DNA from: CAZNPL01 sp964574815
Lineage (GTDB): Bacteria; Planctomycetota; Phycisphaerae; UBA1845
NCBI GenBank assembly: GCA_964574815.1
Contig: CAZNPL010000035.1
Coordinates: 1-64,000, forward strand
Length of the DNA: 64,000 nt
Reading direction: 5' to 3'
Shown: in pieces, positions 52,373 through 62,232 of the stretch
Numbering within the stretch: position 1 is the stretch's first letter
Layout: each line of letters starts with the position of its first letter
The notes under the pieces: generated by a model
Database searches by the model: none
What the model was told of the DNA's origin: nothing
The model's input: only the letters and a program-made list of their open reading frames with translations
Translations under genes and position numbers: made by a program

Positions 52373-55063
52373 CTATTGTGCGGCGGAAAGGCGTTGTTCA
52401 TATTCGGACGCGGGCCCCGGCCGGCCCCATGTCGTGTAGAGTCGGACCAGCCCCCCCAGGGCCATCTGTGTTTGTCGATGGATGGAACCGAACTTGGCAT
52501 CGAATACCTGAAGTGCGTCAAGCAATAGCGCCTCGGCCTTTTCGTAGTCCTGGCCGTCCGTCAGTATCGAGCCGCACGACAGGCGCCACTCGGCCAGCGT
52601 GAGCCCACCAACGGATGGAACTTTTTCGGCCTTGGAAAGCACCTCCAGGCAGTCTTTGGCCGCCTCATCGATCGCGCCGTTGTGCTGCAGTACCTTGCTC
52701 AGATCGACGGCCGCGGAGAGCGTTCGCTCATCCTCAGGCCCGAAGGTCTCGGTTGCCACGACCAGGGCGGCGCTGGCCAGCTCTTCCGCGGATTCCTGCC
52801 GCCCCGCCTTGGCGTGCATGACGGCCAGCGACGACTTCACCGCAATGGTCATTTCATCGCCGTCACCCAGCGCGGCAGCACACGTGTCCAAGTTCTGCTG
52901 TGCCAGCTCGATGGCCGCGGCGAGCTCACCTTGTTCGGCCAGAACCACCGCGAGCTCTCTGCCCGACATCAATGTATGCCGGTGCGTAGGTCCGAGTATT
53001 CTGGTGCGCCGCCCATACGCCTCGCGATGCAGCGCCTCGGCCTCCTTCAGACGGTTCAAGTCCCGCAGCGTCGTACCCAGGCTGTTCATCGTGAAAATCG
53101 TGTACGGATGATCGTCGGACAGCATACGCCGCTGAGCATCGAGCACCTCGCGCAGAACCGTAACAACTTCGGCCGTCTTGCCGGCCATGCGAAGAACCGA
53201 GGACAGATTGTGGAGCGACGTCAGCGTACGCTGATGCTCGGGTCCGTAGAGTTTGCGATAGAGCTCGATCGTTCGGCGCTGTAAGGCTTCGGCTTCCTCC
53301 AGACGACCGGTCACGGCCAGCGGCCGGACGAGGTTGGTCATGACTCCGAGCGTGGCCTCATGTTCCTCGCCATAGAGCGCCAGGAAGCCGTCCAGAGATT
53401 CGCGATAGAGATCCTGCGCCTTCTTCGGATTCCCGAGCTCCATGTGCACCAGTGCCAGCGAGTGCATCAGGTTCAGCGTGTCGGGGTCATCATCACCGAG
53501 GCGCTGCCGCGCGATCTCGAGAGCTTGCCGAAACTGAGCTTCTGCTTTATCATAAAGCGCCAAGTTACGGTATGCACTTCCGATAAACAGACGTACCGGC
53601 CACTCGACATCAGGCTGACCCGCAAGGTCCTCGCCCACACGCTGGGCTGCGTCGTCGAGAATATCGCGGACGCGAACGTCGGGACCGGCGCCGTGCAGGG
53701 GATTGGCGGCTTTGAGCATGCCCGTCACGAACGCGTTGATCGTCTGGGCCTTCAGCGTCTCGTTACGCGCAATCGTCTCGGCACGCCGCGCCCGGTTGCG
53801 CTCGATGGTGGTCTGTGCGAGTCCAACGGAAAGCGCGACAAACCCGGCGATAACCGCGGCCACCAAGGCCTTGTTGCGCCGGGTGAACTTCCGCAACTGA
53901 TAAACGGTGCTCGCCGGCCGTGCTGAGATCGGCTGGTCGGCCAAGTAGCGGCGTATATCTGCCGCGAAATCGGCGGCCGAGGCGTACCGACGCTCCTTCT
54001 CTTTCGTGAGCGCCTTGCCGACGATCGTCTCGATATCACCGCGCAGGTGTCGATGCACCGTGCTCAGTCGAGTCGGCTCCTCATCGGCGATCATCCGGGC
54101 CGCCTCGGGAATGGTCTTCCCGCGCAGGTCGAGTGGCAGCCGGCCGCTCAGCAGCTCGTAGCAGATGACGCCCAGCGCGTAGACGTCCGAGAGGGTATCC
54201 AGTTCCTGCGAATCGCCCGCAACCTGCTCCGGGCTCATGTAAGAAACGGTCCCGATCAACTGCCCGACGTCCGTGCGGAGTGTGGTCATTTGAACGTCGG
54301 CGTCTGTCAGGCGAGCAACCCCGAAGTCGAGGATCTTCGGCTGGCCCTCGTCGGTCACCAGAATGTTGCCCGGCTTCAGATCGCGATGGATGACACCTTT
54401 CTGATGGGCATGCTGGACGGCGTCGCAGATTCTTGCCATCAGCTCGAGACGCGCCCGTGCCCCCAGGGCTTCAGATGCGGCGAATTCGTTGAGCGGTTTG
54501 CCCCGGATGTACTCCATCACGAAATAAGGCTGCTCCTGATCCGGACCGCCAGTGCCGGCAATGCGCGCCGTTCCGGCCTCGTAGATCTGCGCAATGCCGG
54601 CATGATGCAGTCGTCCCAGCACCTGGGCCTCGAACTGGAAACGGCTGAGCAAGTGTTGGGAGGCCACGCCGGGACGGATGATTTTCAGCGCCACCGTTCG
54701 CCGCGGGTTTTCCTGTTCCGCCTCATAGACGACGCCCATGCCGCCGGCCCCAACCATGCGGACGACGCGGTAACGCCCGATACGTTCGGGGACCTTGTCC
54801 GAATCGCCAGTTGCCCCGGCCATCAATGGCCCGGCCGCGCGCGTCTCGCGCCCCGCGATATCGAGACCAAGTGCTGCGGCGGCGGATACCCTCTGGGCGA
54901 TGGGCAAAGGACGCTGATCGTTCTCCAGAAGCGCTTCGACTTCAACTCGTAGTTCTTTGTCTCCTTGGCACGTTCTGGTGAGGTAGGCGGCCCGCTCGGC
55001 CACGTCCAGGCGACACGCCTCAGCGAATACCTTTTTGATCTGCTGGAAACGTTCGGGCGTCAT
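52373..55063 (-). CDS. Transmembrane Ser/Thr protein kinase with TPR sensor domain
   Basis: An 896-residue protein. The N-terminal ~85 residues form a helical region, then a Hanks-type kinase domain with GAGGMGVVYEAE (glycine loop), VALKII, HRDLKPGNILV (catalytic loop), DFGVARL and GTVSYMSPEQV. A single membrane segment (ALVAAVIAGFVALSVGLA, about residue 395) separates it from an extracytoplasmic half built of TPR repeats (LYDKAEAQFRQALEIARQRL, AEALQRRTIELYRKLYG). Its ATG overlaps the stop of the ECF sigma gene by 4 nt (ATGA). The pair is a common Planctomycete signalling module in which the kinase is thought to control the sigma factor. Confidence 0.88.
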   Translation of the reverse strand: MTPERFQQIKKVFAEACRLDVAERAAYLTRTCQGDKELRVEVEALLENDQRPLPIAQRVSAAAALGLDIAGRETRAAGPLMAGATGDSDKVPERIGRYRVVRMVGAGGMGVVYEAEQENPRRTVALKIIRPGVASQHLLSRFQFEAQVLGRLHHAGIAQIYEAGTARIAGTGGPDQEQPYFVMEYIRGKPLNEFAASEALGARARLELMARICDAVQHAHQKGVIHRDLKPGNILVTDEGQPKILDFGVARLTDADVQMTTLRTDVGQLIGTVSYMSPEQVAGDSQELDTLSDVYALGVICYELLSGRLPLDLRGKTIPEAARMIADEEPTRLSTVHRHLRGDIETIVGKALTKEKERRYASAADFAADIRRYLADQPISARPASTVYQLRKFTRRNKALVAAVIAGFVALSVGLAQTTIERNRARRAETIARNETLKAQTINAFVTGMLKAANPLHGAGPDVRVRDILDDAAQRVGEDLAGQPDVEWPVRLFIGSAYRNLALYDKAEAQFRQALEIARQRLGDDDPDTLNLMHSLALVHMELGNPKKAQDLYRESLDGFLALYGEEHEATLGVMTNLVRPLAVTGRLEEAEALQRRTIELYRKLYGPEHQRTLTSLHNLSSVLRMAGKTAEVVTVLREVLDAQRRMLSDDHPYTIFTMNSLGTTLRDLNRLKEAEALHREAYGRRTRILGPTHRHTLMSGRELAVVLAEQGELAAAIELAQQNLDTCAAALGDGDEMTIAVKSSLAVMHAKAGRQESAEELASAALVVATETFGPEDERTLSAAVDLSKVLQHNGAIDEAAKDCLEVLSKAEKVPSVGGLTLAEWRLSCGSILTDGQDYEKAEALLLDALQVFDAKFGSIHRQTQMALGGLVRLYTTWGRPGPASEYEQRLSAAQ

Positions 55064-55638
55064 CTGGTGTCACCACGCGAAAGCTCACGCCGAAGCCAGG
55101 CGCGCGCCATGCGCCACTCTGTCTCGATCGTCGTCTTTGACACGCCCACAACGTGGGCAATCTCCTCAACCGTCATGCCGCCGAAAAACCGCAATTCTAC
55201 GACCTTCGCTTGACGCTCATCCAGCGCTGCCAGCGTGCGCATCGCTTCGTCCAGGTCCAGTAACTCCGGGTCCCGATCGGTGACCGGGGTATCCGCTTCG
55301 GACATCGTGACCCGGCAGAGATCGCCGCCTCGCTTGCGGGTCGCCCGCCCTCTCGCATGATCAATCAGGATCTGCCGCATCGCACGGGCTGCCACAGCGA
55401 GAAAATGGGCCCGGTCTTTCCACTCTACGCAAGTCTGATCGACGAGACGGAGAAAGGCCTCGTTAACCAGGGCGGTCGGTTGGAGTGTGTGTTCGGGGCG
55501 CTGCCGGCGGAAGTAATTGCCCGCCAGATTGCGAAGCTCGCCATAAACGACGGTGAAGAGACGCTCGGCAACCGCCGGATCGCTCGGGTTCAGCTCGTTG
55601 AGGAGTCGGGTCGCTTCGCCTGCCATATACACGTCCAT
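55060..55638 (-). CDS. ECF-type sigma factor (TIGR02999-like)
   Basis: A 192-residue sigma factor; ATG 55638 gives MDVYMAGEA and ATG 55626 (MAGEATRLL) is equally possible. Region 2 is seen in LFTVVYGELRNLAGNYFRR and HFLAVAARAMRQILIDHAR, and region 4 in LDERQAKVVELRFFGGMTVEEIAHVVGVSKTTIETEWRMA with a clear helix-turn-helix. There is no anti-sigma gene; instead it is translationally coupled to the downstream kinase, as is usual for this ECF group. The likely target promoters are unknown; the divergent exported-protein operon at 55882 is a candidate. Confidence 0.9.
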   Translation of the reverse strand: MDVYMAGEATRLLNELNPSDPAVAERLFTVVYGELRNLAGNYFRRQRPEHTLQPTALVNEAFLRLVDQTCVEWKDRAHFLAVAARAMRQILIDHARGRATRKRGGDLCRVTMSEADTPVTDRDPELLDLDEAMRTLAALDERQAKVVELRFFGGMTVEEIAHVVGVSKTTIETEWRMARAWLRRELSRGDTR

Positions 55639-55652
55639 TTCTGATCGCGCCT

Positions 55653-55658
55653 ATTATA
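55653..55658 (-). promoter_or_regulatory. Candidate -10 box for the ECF sigma/kinase operon
   Basis: TATAAT on the minus strand, about 15-27 nt before the two possible sigma-factor start codons; no good -35 match. Transcription from here would favour the ATG at 55626. Confidence 0.38.
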
Positions 55659-55809
55659 GCCGATTCGCCGCTAACTTCATGGTCCGAAACGACTTACAGG
55701 CCGGATTGAGCAAACCAGTCTGCAGAATCACAAGCCGCTTCGCTGAGGGGTGCGGCGTTCTTTCTCGTTTACCTCTTTGAAGGAAAATCCGGTTGGTTTG
55801 GACCGGCCT

Positions 55810-55843
55810 CGACACCTTGTGTTCCGACGGCGCACAGGTGTCG
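55810..55843 (+). promoter_or_regulatory. Strong hairpin in the leader of the exported-protein operon
   Basis: CGACACC-T-TGTG (55810-55821) pairs with CACA-GGTGTCG (55833-55843): 11 bp with one bulged T around an 11-nt loop. It ends 38 nt before the ATG at 55882. It could be a leader regulatory hairpin or stabiliser; I recognise no riboswitch class. Confidence 0.45.
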
Positions 55844-55881
55844 CAGGGGGTAGAGGTCTGCTGAGTCGCGGAGGTATTGTC

Positions 55882-58098
55882 ATGCAAATTCGGCGTAGGA
55901 GCTTCGGGCTTCATGGATTAATCATCGTCGCGCTGCTGGGGGTGGTTCCGACGGAACAGGCCTTGGGGCAGGGCTTTTCGTACCAGGGGCAACTCAAAGA
56001 CGGGGGCCGGCCATTAAATGCGGAGGTCGATTTTCAGGTTGCCCTCTGGAATGCGGCATCGCGAGGGACCCTGCTCGACCAGGTGGAGATTGCGCGCGTG
56101 GACGTGGTCGAAGGATTGTTCACGCTTTATCTGAACTTCGACGCCCGATATTTCGACGGCAGCGCACGCTGGCTCGAATTCGCAGTGGCCGTTCCTTCGG
56201 GAAGAGACTTTGAACCACTGGCAGGGCGTCAGCCGATCATGGCCGCTCCGTACGCCCTATTCGCGCTTGCCGGGAATGAGGGGCCTCCCGGGCCCCCGGG
56301 ACCTGCGGGGACACTGGAACTGCCCTTCGTCGAATCAGTCGCCACCGACACCGTGGCCTTCGGCGTGACGCAGACCGGCCTTTTCTCCGCGGGGGCCTTC
56401 GCGATCGATAATGCGGACAACACGCAGCCGGCGCTCTTTGCATCGAGCAACGGCTCCGGGCCGGCGTTCTTTTCAATAGCCGGCGCCGGACCGGGAGTAT
56501 GGGTGTTGGCCGGCCCCGCTGGCGGCATCCCGGGATACTTCAACGTGCAAGGGGACACCGCCTCTCAGGACGCGCTGTACGCCAAGCATCAGGGAATTGG
56601 AACCGCTGGGCACTTCTGGGCGACCAAGCGGTCGAACACCGCACCGGCGTTGATTGGTGAGACCAGTGGCGATGGCTCGGCGGCATTGTTCAAGACAAAC
56701 TCGGACGTCAACAACGTCAATATCGCGCCGACGGTTAAGGCGGAAAACCACGCCTGGGCGCCGGCCGGTAAGTTCACGATCCATAACGCCGGCACCAGCG
56801 CCAATACGGTCGAGGCGTCCACGGTCGGCAGCGGCAGCGCGCTGAAGGCCTGGACGACCGGCACCGGTCACGCTGCCGAAATCGAGATCGACAACGGCTC
56901 CAATTCGTCCCAGGCCTTGAGGGTCTCGACAAATGGCACGGGACCAGCGGGTTACTTCGTGACTACCGGCAACGAAGCTTCGGCAAATACCTTGGCCGCT
57001 GAGAATTTCGGTGACGGCAACGCTGTGTTCGGAAACACATGGGGGAATGGGTCTGCCATTTACGGTTACAGCAGTTTCGGTGGCAACGCCGTGTCGGGGC
57101 TCGCTGTCGATATAGGACACGCCGGTTACTTCCAAATCTCGAACGGCGAGAGTACGCAGGCCGCCGTCGAGGCGACGACCAACGGTGACGGGCCGGCCGG
57201 CAACTTCACGAATACAAACGTCAGCGCTCCATCGGCCGCATTGACGGCCGAGACGACAAGCAACAGCCCGGCGGTCGAAGGGAGCCACACCAATGGGAAC
57301 TACGGGCAGTTGGGGCTGGCGAACTTCGGCGTCTACGGCCGGCACGAGTCTGCAGACAGTTGGGGGTACATCGGCGGCCAGGACTACGCAGTTCTCGGTC
57401 AAGCCACGAACGGCTCCTACGGCTATCTCGGTAACTCCTTACGCGGTGCTGAGGGCGTAACCCGGCACCCAGAGGGTGCTGGCGTGTACGGACAGAACTT
57501 CGCCTACGACAATTACGGCGAGCTCGGCAACTCCTCGTACGGCGTCATGGGGATCAGCAATCGCTCCGGCGGCGCCGGGGGCTACTTCCGCGCTTATGGC
57601 GGTGGCAACGCCCTTATCGCCAATGGACGGGCGGAGATTCGCGGAACGGCGGAAGTCGAAGTCCTGCAAATCGTCGGCGGCGCCGACGTCGCTGAGCCGT
57701 TCGAGGTGAGCGGTCAGCAGACGCCGGAACCCGGGATGGTCGTGTCCATCGACCCGGATCAGCCCGGAAAGCTGCGCGTTGCTGACTGTGCTTACGACCG
57801 CACGGTCGCCGGCGTCGTCAGCGGCGCGGGCGGCGTGAGTCCTGGACTGACGCTTCAGCACAAGGGTACCCAGGCCGACGGCTCGGTTCCGGTTGCGCTC
57901 ACCGGCCGGGTGTGGGTCTGGTGCGACGCCGACGCCGGCGCCATTCACCCGGCAGACATGCTCACGACCTCCGACCGCCCAGGCCATGCCATGAAGGTCA
58001 CCGACCACAGCCGGGCGTACGGAGCCACAATTGGCAAGGCCATGACCTCTCTGGAGCAGGGCCGCGGTCTGGTGCTCGTTCTGGTCAGCCTGCAGTAG
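55882..58098 (+). CDS. Exported spike/fibre-like repeat protein
   Basis: A 738-residue protein. ATG 55882 has GGAGG 7 nt upstream; the frame upstream is not coding. A signal peptide (GLIIVALLGVVPTEQALG) is followed by a domain of about 130 residues (FSYQGQLKDGGRPLNAEVDF, APYALFALAG) found at the head of many exported proteins of this kind. A short collagen-like GPPGPPGPAG leads into many ~30-residue repeats such as QALRVSTNGTGPAGYF and QAAVEATTNGDGPAGNF, and YG-type repeats. The end (GGADVAEPFEV, PGMVVSIDPDQPGKL, VALTGRVWVWCDAD) resembles phage-tail-like knob regions. It is the first gene of a three-gene operon. Confidence 0.75.
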   Translation: MQIRRRSFGLHGLIIVALLGVVPTEQALGQGFSYQGQLKDGGRPLNAEVDFQVALWNAASRGTLLDQVEIARVDVVEGLFTLYLNFDARYFDGSARWLEFAVAVPSGRDFEPLAGRQPIMAAPYALFALAGNEGPPGPPGPAGTLELPFVESVATDTVAFGVTQTGLFSAGAFAIDNADNTQPALFASSNGSGPAFFSIAGAGPGVWVLAGPAGGIPGYFNVQGDTASQDALYAKHQGIGTAGHFWATKRSNTAPALIGETSGDGSAALFKTNSDVNNVNIAPTVKAENHAWAPAGKFTIHNAGTSANTVEASTVGSGSALKAWTTGTGHAAEIEIDNGSNSSQALRVSTNGTGPAGYFVTTGNEASANTLAAENFGDGNAVFGNTWGNGSAIYGYSSFGGNAVSGLAVDIGHAGYFQISNGESTQAAVEATTNGDGPAGNFTNTNVSAPSAALTAETTSNSPAVEGSHTNGNYGQLGLANFGVYGRHESADSWGYIGGQDYAVLGQATNGSYGYLGNSLRGAEGVTRHPEGAGVYGQNFAYDNYGELGNSSYGVMGISNRSGGAGGYFRAYGGGNALIANGRAEIRGTAEVEVLQIVGGADVAEPFEVSGQQTPEPGMVVSIDPDQPGKLRVADCAYDRTVAGVVSGAGGVSPGLTLQHKGTQADGSVPVALTGRVWVWCDADAGAIHPADMLTTSDRPGHAMKVTDHSRAYGATIGKAMTSLEQGRGLVLVLVSLQ

Positions 58099-58132
58099 TC
58101 CAAACACGGACATTCCTCGGAGGAACGGTGAG

Positions 58133-59770
58133 ATGAAGACAATCGCGACTTTCCTTGCGTCGTTGCCCGTGTTGCTGCTGCTTGCGCCGATCGCCAGAGC
58201 GCAGGAAGACCCGACAGATACGAAGGTCATCCACGAGGCGTTTCCGGCACCGATGGTGCCCAAGCCCGTGACTGCGGCTGCGGCGCCGACGCCAGCGAGC
58301 GCGGAGCGTACCGACGCGTTTCAGCCAGGCGTGAACGTGCATGAACTCGTCAGGGTCACAGCGGAGGAGATTGCCCAGGTCGAACAACGTATGGCGGCAA
58401 AATATGGCAGCATCGATGTCGCGCCGCCGCGTATCGGATTGCGGAGAACCATCGATACCGGCCCGCTTTCCGTGCAAGACGGATCGGCAAAAGTGACTGA
58501 GTTGGGAACCTTTGAGAAGCTGTGGACGATGAAGGTGCGCTCGCCCGGCGCCTACGGGATCCGCCTTCACTTCACCGATTTCGACGTCGACGAATCGTCG
58601 GTGCTCGTCTACGCCTACACACGCACGGGGCAGTTGGTCGTCGAGGGGCCCTATACGCAGCAAGGTCCGCAGCGCGACGGCGACTTCTGGACGCCAACCT
58701 TGCCGGGCGACGAAGCATTCGTCGAGATAACGGGCCGAACGGAGCCGCGGTTCAGGATCGAGGAGGTGATCCATTTCGACCATGATTTGAATGGCGAAGC
58801 GACGGAGAGCGCACTCGACGACGGACCGCCGCTGCTGGAATGCCACATAGATGTCAACTGCCATCTCGATTGGATCAATGTTCACGCAAAGAACGCGACC
58901 GGCAGAATGGCCTGGTGCGACGAGACCGGGGCCTGCGGCTCGTGCACGGGCACCATTCTCAACGACAAGGACGATGAGACCCGGGTGCCTTACTTCATCA
59001 CCGCCCGGCATTGCCTGAGCACGCAGGCCGAAGTGGATACGCTCGAGGTGTATTGGCAGTACGAGACCGATTTCTGTGATTTGGATGGCGGCACGCCGCC
59101 CGTGTATCCGGGCACGCTTCCGAAATCCGTCGGAGGCAAGCTCCTGAACACCTACGGCGAGAACGACATGACCTTCATCCGTTTGAACGACAGTTGGGGG
59201 TACACGTTCGCCGGCTGGACGACGGACACCAGCGTCGGCGCGTACGGCATCCATCATCCGAAGGGATCCCACAAGCGAATCGTGTTCGTGTCGGACGTCG
59301 GGGTGTGCGTGGACAACTGCTGGTGCCACGATGCCACCGATTACGACTACTACGATATGATCGATGGCCTGACACAGCCGGGCTCCAGTGGCTCAGGCGT
59401 GTTCAACTGGAACGGGCAACTCGCCGGCCAGCTCAGAGGGAAATGCACGGCCTATCACGACAGCGGCAAAGACCTGACCTGCAGCAATCTCGACGATTGG
59501 GCCCTCGTGTACGGCGAGTTCGAGTCGTCGTACGACCGAATCTCCCGCTATCTGAACATCGGGGGCACGATGTACGTGGACTGGGAGACCCAGTCGCTTA
59601 TCCAGAACGGCACCGCGGCGTTTCCCTACGCCACCGTAGGCCAGGCGCACAACGGCGCCTGGGACACGCTTCAGATACGGATCAAACCCGGTGATTATCC
59701 TGAGAACATCACAGTGGACAAAGCGGTGACGCTCATGGCAGACGGAGGCGTTGTCACCATCGGCCAATAA
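58133..59770 (+). CDS. Secreted trypsin-like serine protease (lysyl endopeptidase-like)
   Basis: A 545-residue protein. ATG 58133 has GGAGG upstream and lies 34 nt after the previous gene. There is a signal peptide (IATFLASLPVLLLLAPIARA) and a pro-region of about 200 residues. The catalytic triad is visible: His in PYFITARHCLS, Asp in ENDMTFIRLND and Ser in PGSSGSGVF. Several Cys pairs around GACGSCTGTIL and CVDNCWCHD suggest disulfides. After the protease domain, TAAFPYATVGQAHNGAWDTL and IRIKPGDYPENITVDKAVTL look like the start of a beta-helix. It is probably exported and could process neighbouring surface proteins. Confidence 0.83.
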   Translation: MKTIATFLASLPVLLLLAPIARAQEDPTDTKVIHEAFPAPMVPKPVTAAAAPTPASAERTDAFQPGVNVHELVRVTAEEIAQVEQRMAAKYGSIDVAPPRIGLRRTIDTGPLSVQDGSAKVTELGTFEKLWTMKVRSPGAYGIRLHFTDFDVDESSVLVYAYTRTGQLVVEGPYTQQGPQRDGDFWTPTLPGDEAFVEITGRTEPRFRIEEVIHFDHDLNGEATESALDDGPPLLECHIDVNCHLDWINVHAKNATGRMAWCDETGACGSCTGTILNDKDDETRVPYFITARHCLSTQAEVDTLEVYWQYETDFCDLDGGTPPVYPGTLPKSVGGKLLNTYGENDMTFIRLNDSWGYTFAGWTTDTSVGAYGIHHPKGSHKRIVFVSDVGVCVDNCWCHDATDYDYYDMIDGLTQPGSSGSGVFNWNGQLAGQLRGKCTAYHDSGKDLTCSNLDDWALVYGEFESSYDRISRYLNIGGTMYVDWETQSLIQNGTAAFPYATVGQAHNGAWDTLQIRIKPGDYPENITVDKAVTLMADGGVVTIGQ

Positions 59771-59788
59771 ACCGACAGGAGAAGGACC

Positions 59789-60721
59789 GTGAAGATACAC
59801 GCTTTCAATATTCAATGGGGCATGCCGCTGGGCTTGGTCGTTGCCGCGTTGTCGGCACCGGTCGGGTTTGGGGCTGCCCTCGATATTCCCTGGTATACGA
59901 TCGACGGCGGAGGCGTCATGTTGAGCCGCGGAGACCAATTGGAGCTTTCCGGCACGATCGGTCAGCCCGACGTCGGCGCGCTGACCGATGACAGCGGCCG
60001 GCTGACCTTGATCGGAGGCTTTTGGGCAGGCGTCAGTTCGGAGCCAACCTGCGAGACTGTCCCGCCGGAGATCGTGCACACCTCGGCCAGCGCAGCCACG
60101 ACGGGCGCAAGCACGTCACCCTGCACCGGTTACATCGACCCGCGCCTCGAGAGCGACAATGGCGAATCCGTGAATCTCGGCGTGACCGAGTTGATGATTG
60201 TCTTCACCGAGCCGGTTTACGCCCTTGGGGTTGCGCCAAGCAACCCACCTGGAACCGGTAGCTTCACGGTGACCGAAACCGGCGGAGGCGAACCGCCGGC
60301 CGTGACGCTGGTCGAGCAGATTTCGCCCGAATCGTACCGTGTCGTTCTGGACCGGATCATCACGATTGGCGAATGGACCACCGTGAGGGCGAGCGTCCAG
60401 GACGCCTGCAGCAACACGATCGCCGACACTGGCGACCTTGGTCCCGGTGCGGCAGAGCCCGACCGCATCGACATCGCGTACCTCCCCGGTGACGTCAACC
60501 AGGACGGGCTCGTGTCCCCTCAGGACCTCATCAACCTGAGGCAATTCCTCACGACCGGGAGTTTCCATAACGAGTGCGAGGACCTGTTGTACTTTGACAT
60601 CGACCGGGACGGCGTCATGCCCGAGCCGCAGGACCTGCTGCGTTTCCGCCAACTGATCGCGGGCACGTCACCGGCAACGCGATCGTGGACGCTCGCCACA
60701 CTGAACGCGGAGCAGCCGTAA
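59789..60721 (+). CDS. Exported protein with C-terminal dockerin-type repeats
   Basis: A 310-residue protein from GTG 59789 with AGGAGAAGG upstream, 18 nt after the protease gene. A signal peptide (MPLGLVVAALSAPVGFGAA) precedes the motif IDGGGVMLSRGDQLELSGT with GGFWAGV, common in Planctomycete exported proteins. A beta-sandwich-like central domain follows. The C-terminus carries two EF-hand-type loops: GDVNQDGLVSPQDLINLRQFL and DIDRDGVMPEPQDLLRFRQLI, a dockerin type I pair. Dockerins bind cohesins in cellulosomes; in Planctomycetes their partners are mostly unknown. Confidence 0.78.
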   Translation: MKIHAFNIQWGMPLGLVVAALSAPVGFGAALDIPWYTIDGGGVMLSRGDQLELSGTIGQPDVGALTDDSGRLTLIGGFWAGVSSEPTCETVPPEIVHTSASAATTGASTSPCTGYIDPRLESDNGESVNLGVTELMIVFTEPVYALGVAPSNPPGTGSFTVTETGGGEPPAVTLVEQISPESYRVVLDRIITIGEWTTVRASVQDACSNTIADTGDLGPGAAEPDRIDIAYLPGDVNQDGLVSPQDLINLRQFLTTGSFHNECEDLLYFDIDRDGVMPEPQDLLRFRQLIAGTSPATRSWTLATLNAEQP

Positions 60722-60737
60722 ATGTCAAAAGTTGAGC

Positions 60738-60755
60738 CCCCTCCGCCGGAAGGGG
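60738..60755. terminator. Hairpin between convergent dockerin gene and prfA
   Basis: CCCC-TCC (60738-60744) pairs with GGA-GGGG (60748-60755) with a 3-nt loop and one bulged A. It sits between two convergent stop codons and could stop transcription in either direction. No U-tract is seen. Confidence 0.33.
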
Positions 60756-60796
60756 AGGCAGTTCGCGCAGGGAGGACGCGGCTCGTGTTTTCCTCA

Positions 60797-61894
60797 TCAG
60801 AGGCTCTTCAGCCGTTCCTGCTTGTCGTGCGTCCGAAGCGCCTCGATCAGCGGGTCCAGCTCGCCCTGCATGATCTTGTCCAGCGAATAGAGGTCCAGGT
60901 TGATGCGATGATCGGTGCACCGGTTCTGCGGGAAGTTGTACGTGCGGACGCGCTGCGAGCGGTCGCCGCTGCCGATCATCTTGCGACGCGTCGACGAGCG
61001 CTCCGTGTCGGCCGCCCCCTGGAAATGATCGAGCAGGCGGGCGGTCATCACACGCCGGGCTTTCGCCCGGTTCTTGTGCTGGGATTTCTCGTCACGCATC
61101 GACACCGTAATGCCCGTGTCCTTGTGAACCAGGCGGATGGCTGACGAAACCTTGTTGACGTTCTGGCCGCCCGGGCCGCCGGCTCGGGAGACATACTCCT
61201 CGACGTCGCTTTCCCAGTTGACGTGGATGTCGATCTCCTCGGGTTCGGGCAGGACCGCCACCGTCACGGCCGAAGTGTGCACGCGGCCTTGCGACTCGGT
61301 TTCCGGCACGCGCTGCACGCGGTGGCCTCCACCCTCGTAGCCGAGATGTCTGTAGACGTCCGGGCCCTTGATGTTCAGCACGATCTCCTTGAAACCGCCC
61401 AGGTCCGACCCGGACTGGTCGATCACCTCGACGCGAAACTTCATGCGCTCGCAGTAGCGCAAGTACATCTCGTAGAGGTCGCGGACAAACAGGGCGGCTT
61501 CATCGCCGCCGGTGCCCGCTCTGATCTCCAGGATGATCGAGGATATCTGCGCGTCATCGTTGGTGACCATGCGCTCCTTCAGGCCTTCGAGGCGATCGTG
61601 ATACTCGTGCTCGAGCCGTTCGATCTCGGCCGCGGCCAGGGCGCGCATCTCTCGATCCTCCGCCGGATCGGCGGCAATCGCACGGCTCTCCTCGAGCTCG
61701 TCCCTGACCTTGCGAAACTCCCGAAACGGATCGACAAGACGCTTGAGCTGGCCCATCTCCTTGGCGATCGCGATGCTGCGGGTCGGATTCGAGGCGACCG
61801 CCGGCTCGTTCAACTCTTCCATCAGCTCCTCGTGGCGGTCGGCCAGCTCTTCGAGGCGTGCGACCAACCGTTCGTCAACTGTTTGCGTCGTCAC
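60797..61894 (-). CDS. prfA: Peptide chain release factor 1
   Basis: A 365-residue protein of normal RF1 length. Domain 3 has the catalytic GGQ loop (RAGGPGGQNVNKVSSAIRLVH), and the codon-recognition region reads VQRVPETESQGRVHTSAVTV with PET at the PxT tripeptide position, so it should read UAA and UAG. The N-terminal coiled coil (RLEELADRHEELMEELNEP) and the C-terminal RVRTYNFPQNRCTDHRINLDL also fit RF1 rather than RF2. Start ATG 61894. Often followed by prmC in other bacteria; prmC is not seen here. Confidence 0.95.
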   Translation of the reverse strand: MTTQTVDERLVARLEELADRHEELMEELNEPAVASNPTRSIAIAKEMGQLKRLVDPFREFRKVRDELEESRAIAADPAEDREMRALAAAEIERLEHEYHDRLEGLKERMVTNDDAQISSIILEIRAGTGGDEAALFVRDLYEMYLRYCERMKFRVEVIDQSGSDLGGFKEIVLNIKGPDVYRHLGYEGGGHRVQRVPETESQGRVHTSAVTVAVLPEPEEIDIHVNWESDVEEYVSRAGGPGGQNVNKVSSAIRLVHKDTGITVSMRDEKSQHKNRAKARRVMTARLLDHFQGAADTERSSTRRKMIGSGDRSQRVRTYNFPQNRCTDHRINLDLYSLDKIMQGELDPLIEALRTHDKQERLKSL

Positions 61895-62232
61895 TCATGC
61901 ACCCTCCGGCGATTGCCGGTTGCCGCGGCGTGTCGCCGCGCAATGAAAAACCACGCTGGCCGCCTTGTTCTTCTCGAACCGCCGCCGACGTGGCAACAAA
62001 CACTGACCGAAGCTAAAGACGCGTCCCGGCAATACCGAGGACCGGGCGGACCCTCCCCTCATGAAAACGATCCGTCGAAAGCCGAGTTGTCGAGGGCTTC
62101 GATCGAGTCATCGCTTGTCAGTCCTCATCAAATCGATGCTGTAACGAGTATAGTCGGTTTAGACGCGTTGGCAACCTGTCAGAATTCCGTCCGTCGGAGT
62201 GATTGCGGCTCGGCCCAAGACCCGCCCTCGCG
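61895..62232. other. Gap between prfA and phosphatase genes
   Basis: No gene or clear repeat. It lies upstream of prfA on the minus strand and should carry its promoter. Confidence 0.45.

Noticed and set aside
55745..55881. Leader of the spike-protein operon as a known riboswitch (for example c-di-GMP)
   Set aside because: Only one strong hairpin is visible; the conserved core sequences of riboswitch classes I know are absent.
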